This document shows positions 62,965 to 64,000 of a DNA stretch of 64,000 nucleotides, in pieces. The notes under the pieces are model-generated. The model was not told the DNA's origin. It saw only the letters and a list, made by a program, of their open reading frames with translations, and did no database searches. Made by a program: the position numbers and the translations under genes. Source of the stretch: Streptomyces sp. HM190 (lineage in GTDB: Bacteria > Actinomycetota > Actinomycetes > Streptomycetales > Streptomycetaceae); assembly GCF_009857135.1 (NCBI RefSeq), contig NZ_CP047318.1, positions 4,154,001 through 4,218,000 of the forward strand, in the 5' to 3' direction. Every line of letters begins with the position of its first letter. Position 1 is the first letter of the stretch.

Positions 62965-64000
62965 ATGGCAACGACCACACCAGCCGGTGTGCGGGCTCAC
63001 GCCAAGCACGGCCACGGCCCCGCCAAGGGGGCCGCGCACGGCGGCGACGGCGCTCCGATGACGCACCGGCAGATCATGGAAGCGCTGACCGGACTGCTGC
63101 TCGGCATGTTCGTGGCGATCCTGTCGTCGACGATCGTCTCGAACGCCCTGCCCGACATCATCAAGGACCTGGGCGGCGGCCAGAGCGCGTACACCTGGGT
63201 GGTGACCGCGTCGCTGCTGGCGATGACCGCGTCCACCCCGCTGTGGGGCAAGCTCGCCGACCTGTTCTCCAAGAAGCTGCTGATCCAGCTGGCGCTCGTC
63301 GTCTTCGTGCTCGGCTCGGCCGCGGCCGGACTGTCCCAGAACGCCGGGATGCTCATCGGGTTCCGCGCGGTGCAGGGCGTCGGCATGGGCGGACTGTCGT
63401 CGCTGGCGCAGATCATCCTCGCCGCGATGATCTCCCCCCGGGAGCGCGGCCGGTACAACGGCTACCTCGGCGCCACCTTCGCGACCGCCATGGTCGGCGG
63501 CCCGCTGGTCGGCGGTGTCATCACCGACACCGACTGGCTCGGCTGGCGCTGGTGCTTCTACGTCGGCGTCCCCTTCGCGGTGATCGCCCTGATCGTGCTC
63601 CAGCGGACCCTCCACCTGCCCGTCGTCCGGCGCAAGGTCAAGGTCGACTGGACGGGCGCCTTCCTGATCACCGCCGCGGTCTGCCTGCTGCTGATCTGGG
63701 TGACCTTCGCCGGTGACAAGTACGACTGGGTGTCCTGGCAGACGTACGCGATGGTCGGCGGCACGCTGGCGCTGCTCGCGCTGTTCGTCCTCGTCGAGGC
63801 GAGGGCGAGCGAGCCGATCATCCCGCTGCGGCTGTTCCGCAACCGGACGATCGCCCTGGCCTCTCTGGCCTCGCTCTTCGTCGGTGTCGCGATGTTCGCG
63901 GGCACCATCTTCTTCAGCCAGTACTTCCAGCTGGCCCGCGACAAGTCGCCGACCATGTCCGGCGTCCTGACCATCCCGATGATCGCCGGCCTGTTCGTCT
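62965..64000 (+). CDS. DHA2-family (EmrB/QacA-like) MFS drug efflux pump, 3' end cut
   Basis: The first 345 residues of a proton-driven multidrug exporter are visible. After a His/Gly-rich start come the helices GLLLGMFVAILSSTIVSNALP (motif D1), the loop LWGKLADLFSKK (motif A), RAVQGVGMGGL (motif B) and GGPLVGGVITD (motif C). The number and pattern of helices fit 14-helix pumps. The ATG at 62965 has AGAAGGAAG upstream. The rest lies beyond the window. Confidence 0.94.
   Translation, partial: MATTTPAGVRAHAKHGHGPAKGAAHGGDGAPMTHRQIMEALTGLLLGMFVAILSSTIVSNALPDIIKDLGGGQSAYTWVVTASLLAMTASTPLWGKLADLFSKKLLIQLALVVFVLGSAAAGLSQNAGMLIGFRAVQGVGMGGLSSLAQIILAAMISPRERGRYNGYLGATFATAMVGGPLVGGVITDTDWLGWRWCFYVGVPFAVIALIVLQRTLHLPVVRRKVKVDWTGAFLITAAVCLLLIWVTFAGDKYDWVSWQTYAMVGGTLALLALFVLVEARASEPIIPLRLFRNRTIALASLASLFVGVAMFAGTIFFSQYFQLARDKSPTMSGVLTIPMIAGLFV

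Overview
The window is chromosomal DNA of a Streptomyces species. The evidence is GC-rich coding sequence with strong third-position GC, many GTG starts, few T-tract terminators, and lineage markers: BldC, an Lsr2-type nucleoid protein, SigF/SigN-type sigma factors, a mycothiol-dependent-enzyme relative, valine dehydrogenase and a DmdR/IdeR-type iron box. The gene order (DEAD-box helicase, hrpA, bldC, vdh, purM/purF, purLQS, purC, purD, dnaX, upp, tadA, sigF, sigN) looks like the core chromosome not far from oriC. A perfect parS-type site between two tRNA genes fits that position.

Layout. 1-4.4 kb: truncated DEAD-box helicase, a lipoprotein, a minimal metalloprotease and a membrane metallophosphoesterase. 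4.4-9.0 kb: tRNA-Glu, tRNA-Asp, parS and tRNA-Phe, then hrpA, then a second identical tRNA-Asp. 9.3-13.7 kb: a small Cys-containing protein, bldC, a conserved hypothetical, vdh and a DUF3073 protein. 13.9-22.0 kb: purine genes on the minus strand (purM, purF, purL-purQ-purS with 4-bp overlaps) interrupted by a META-domain lipoprotein and a maleylpyruvate-isomerase-like enzyme. 22.3-27.3 kb: an Lsr2 paralogue, an aberrant tRNA-Gly(UCC), two identical tRNA-Gly(GCC), and a translationally coupled ABC exporter plus sensor kinase plus LuxR-type regulator. 27.3-37.1 kb: purC, a dimethylformamidase-like protein, an M48-like membrane protein without its zinc motif, purD, dnaX, the SRP RNA and tRNA-Ser(GGA). 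37.4-47 kb: accessory genes, including a PIN-toxin remnant, an MFS transporter, a KhtT/KhtU-like antiporter pair, an oxidoreductase, a TauD-type dioxygenase, a DUF72 remnant with an internal deletion and a CopC-CopD fusion.

47-51.2 kb is an apparent iron-starvation locus. A single iron box lies between a leftward overlapping operon (Ntn acylase, siderophore-type acyltransferase, cupin) and a rightward siderophore-interacting reductase. 51.5-58.1 kb holds housekeeping and small conserved genes (HhH-GPD protein, LytR_C protein, upp, tadA and its partner, tRNA-Ser(CGA), Dabb protein). 58.3-61.6 kb holds sigF and sigN, separated by an IS5-type insertion sequence. The window ends with a MITE, a small membrane protein, and a MarR regulator with its DHA2-type efflux pump, which is cut by the window end.

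The most striking non-gene features are these. First, a 941-bp IS and a 172-bp MITE share terminal repeats and CTAG duplications, and each sits exactly at a TAG stop codon. Second, a tRNA-Gly(UCC) has changed D- and T-loops, recalling staphylococcal cell-wall tRNAs. Third, there is a dispersed REP-like repeat family. No CRISPR array, prophage or large biosynthetic cluster is visible.
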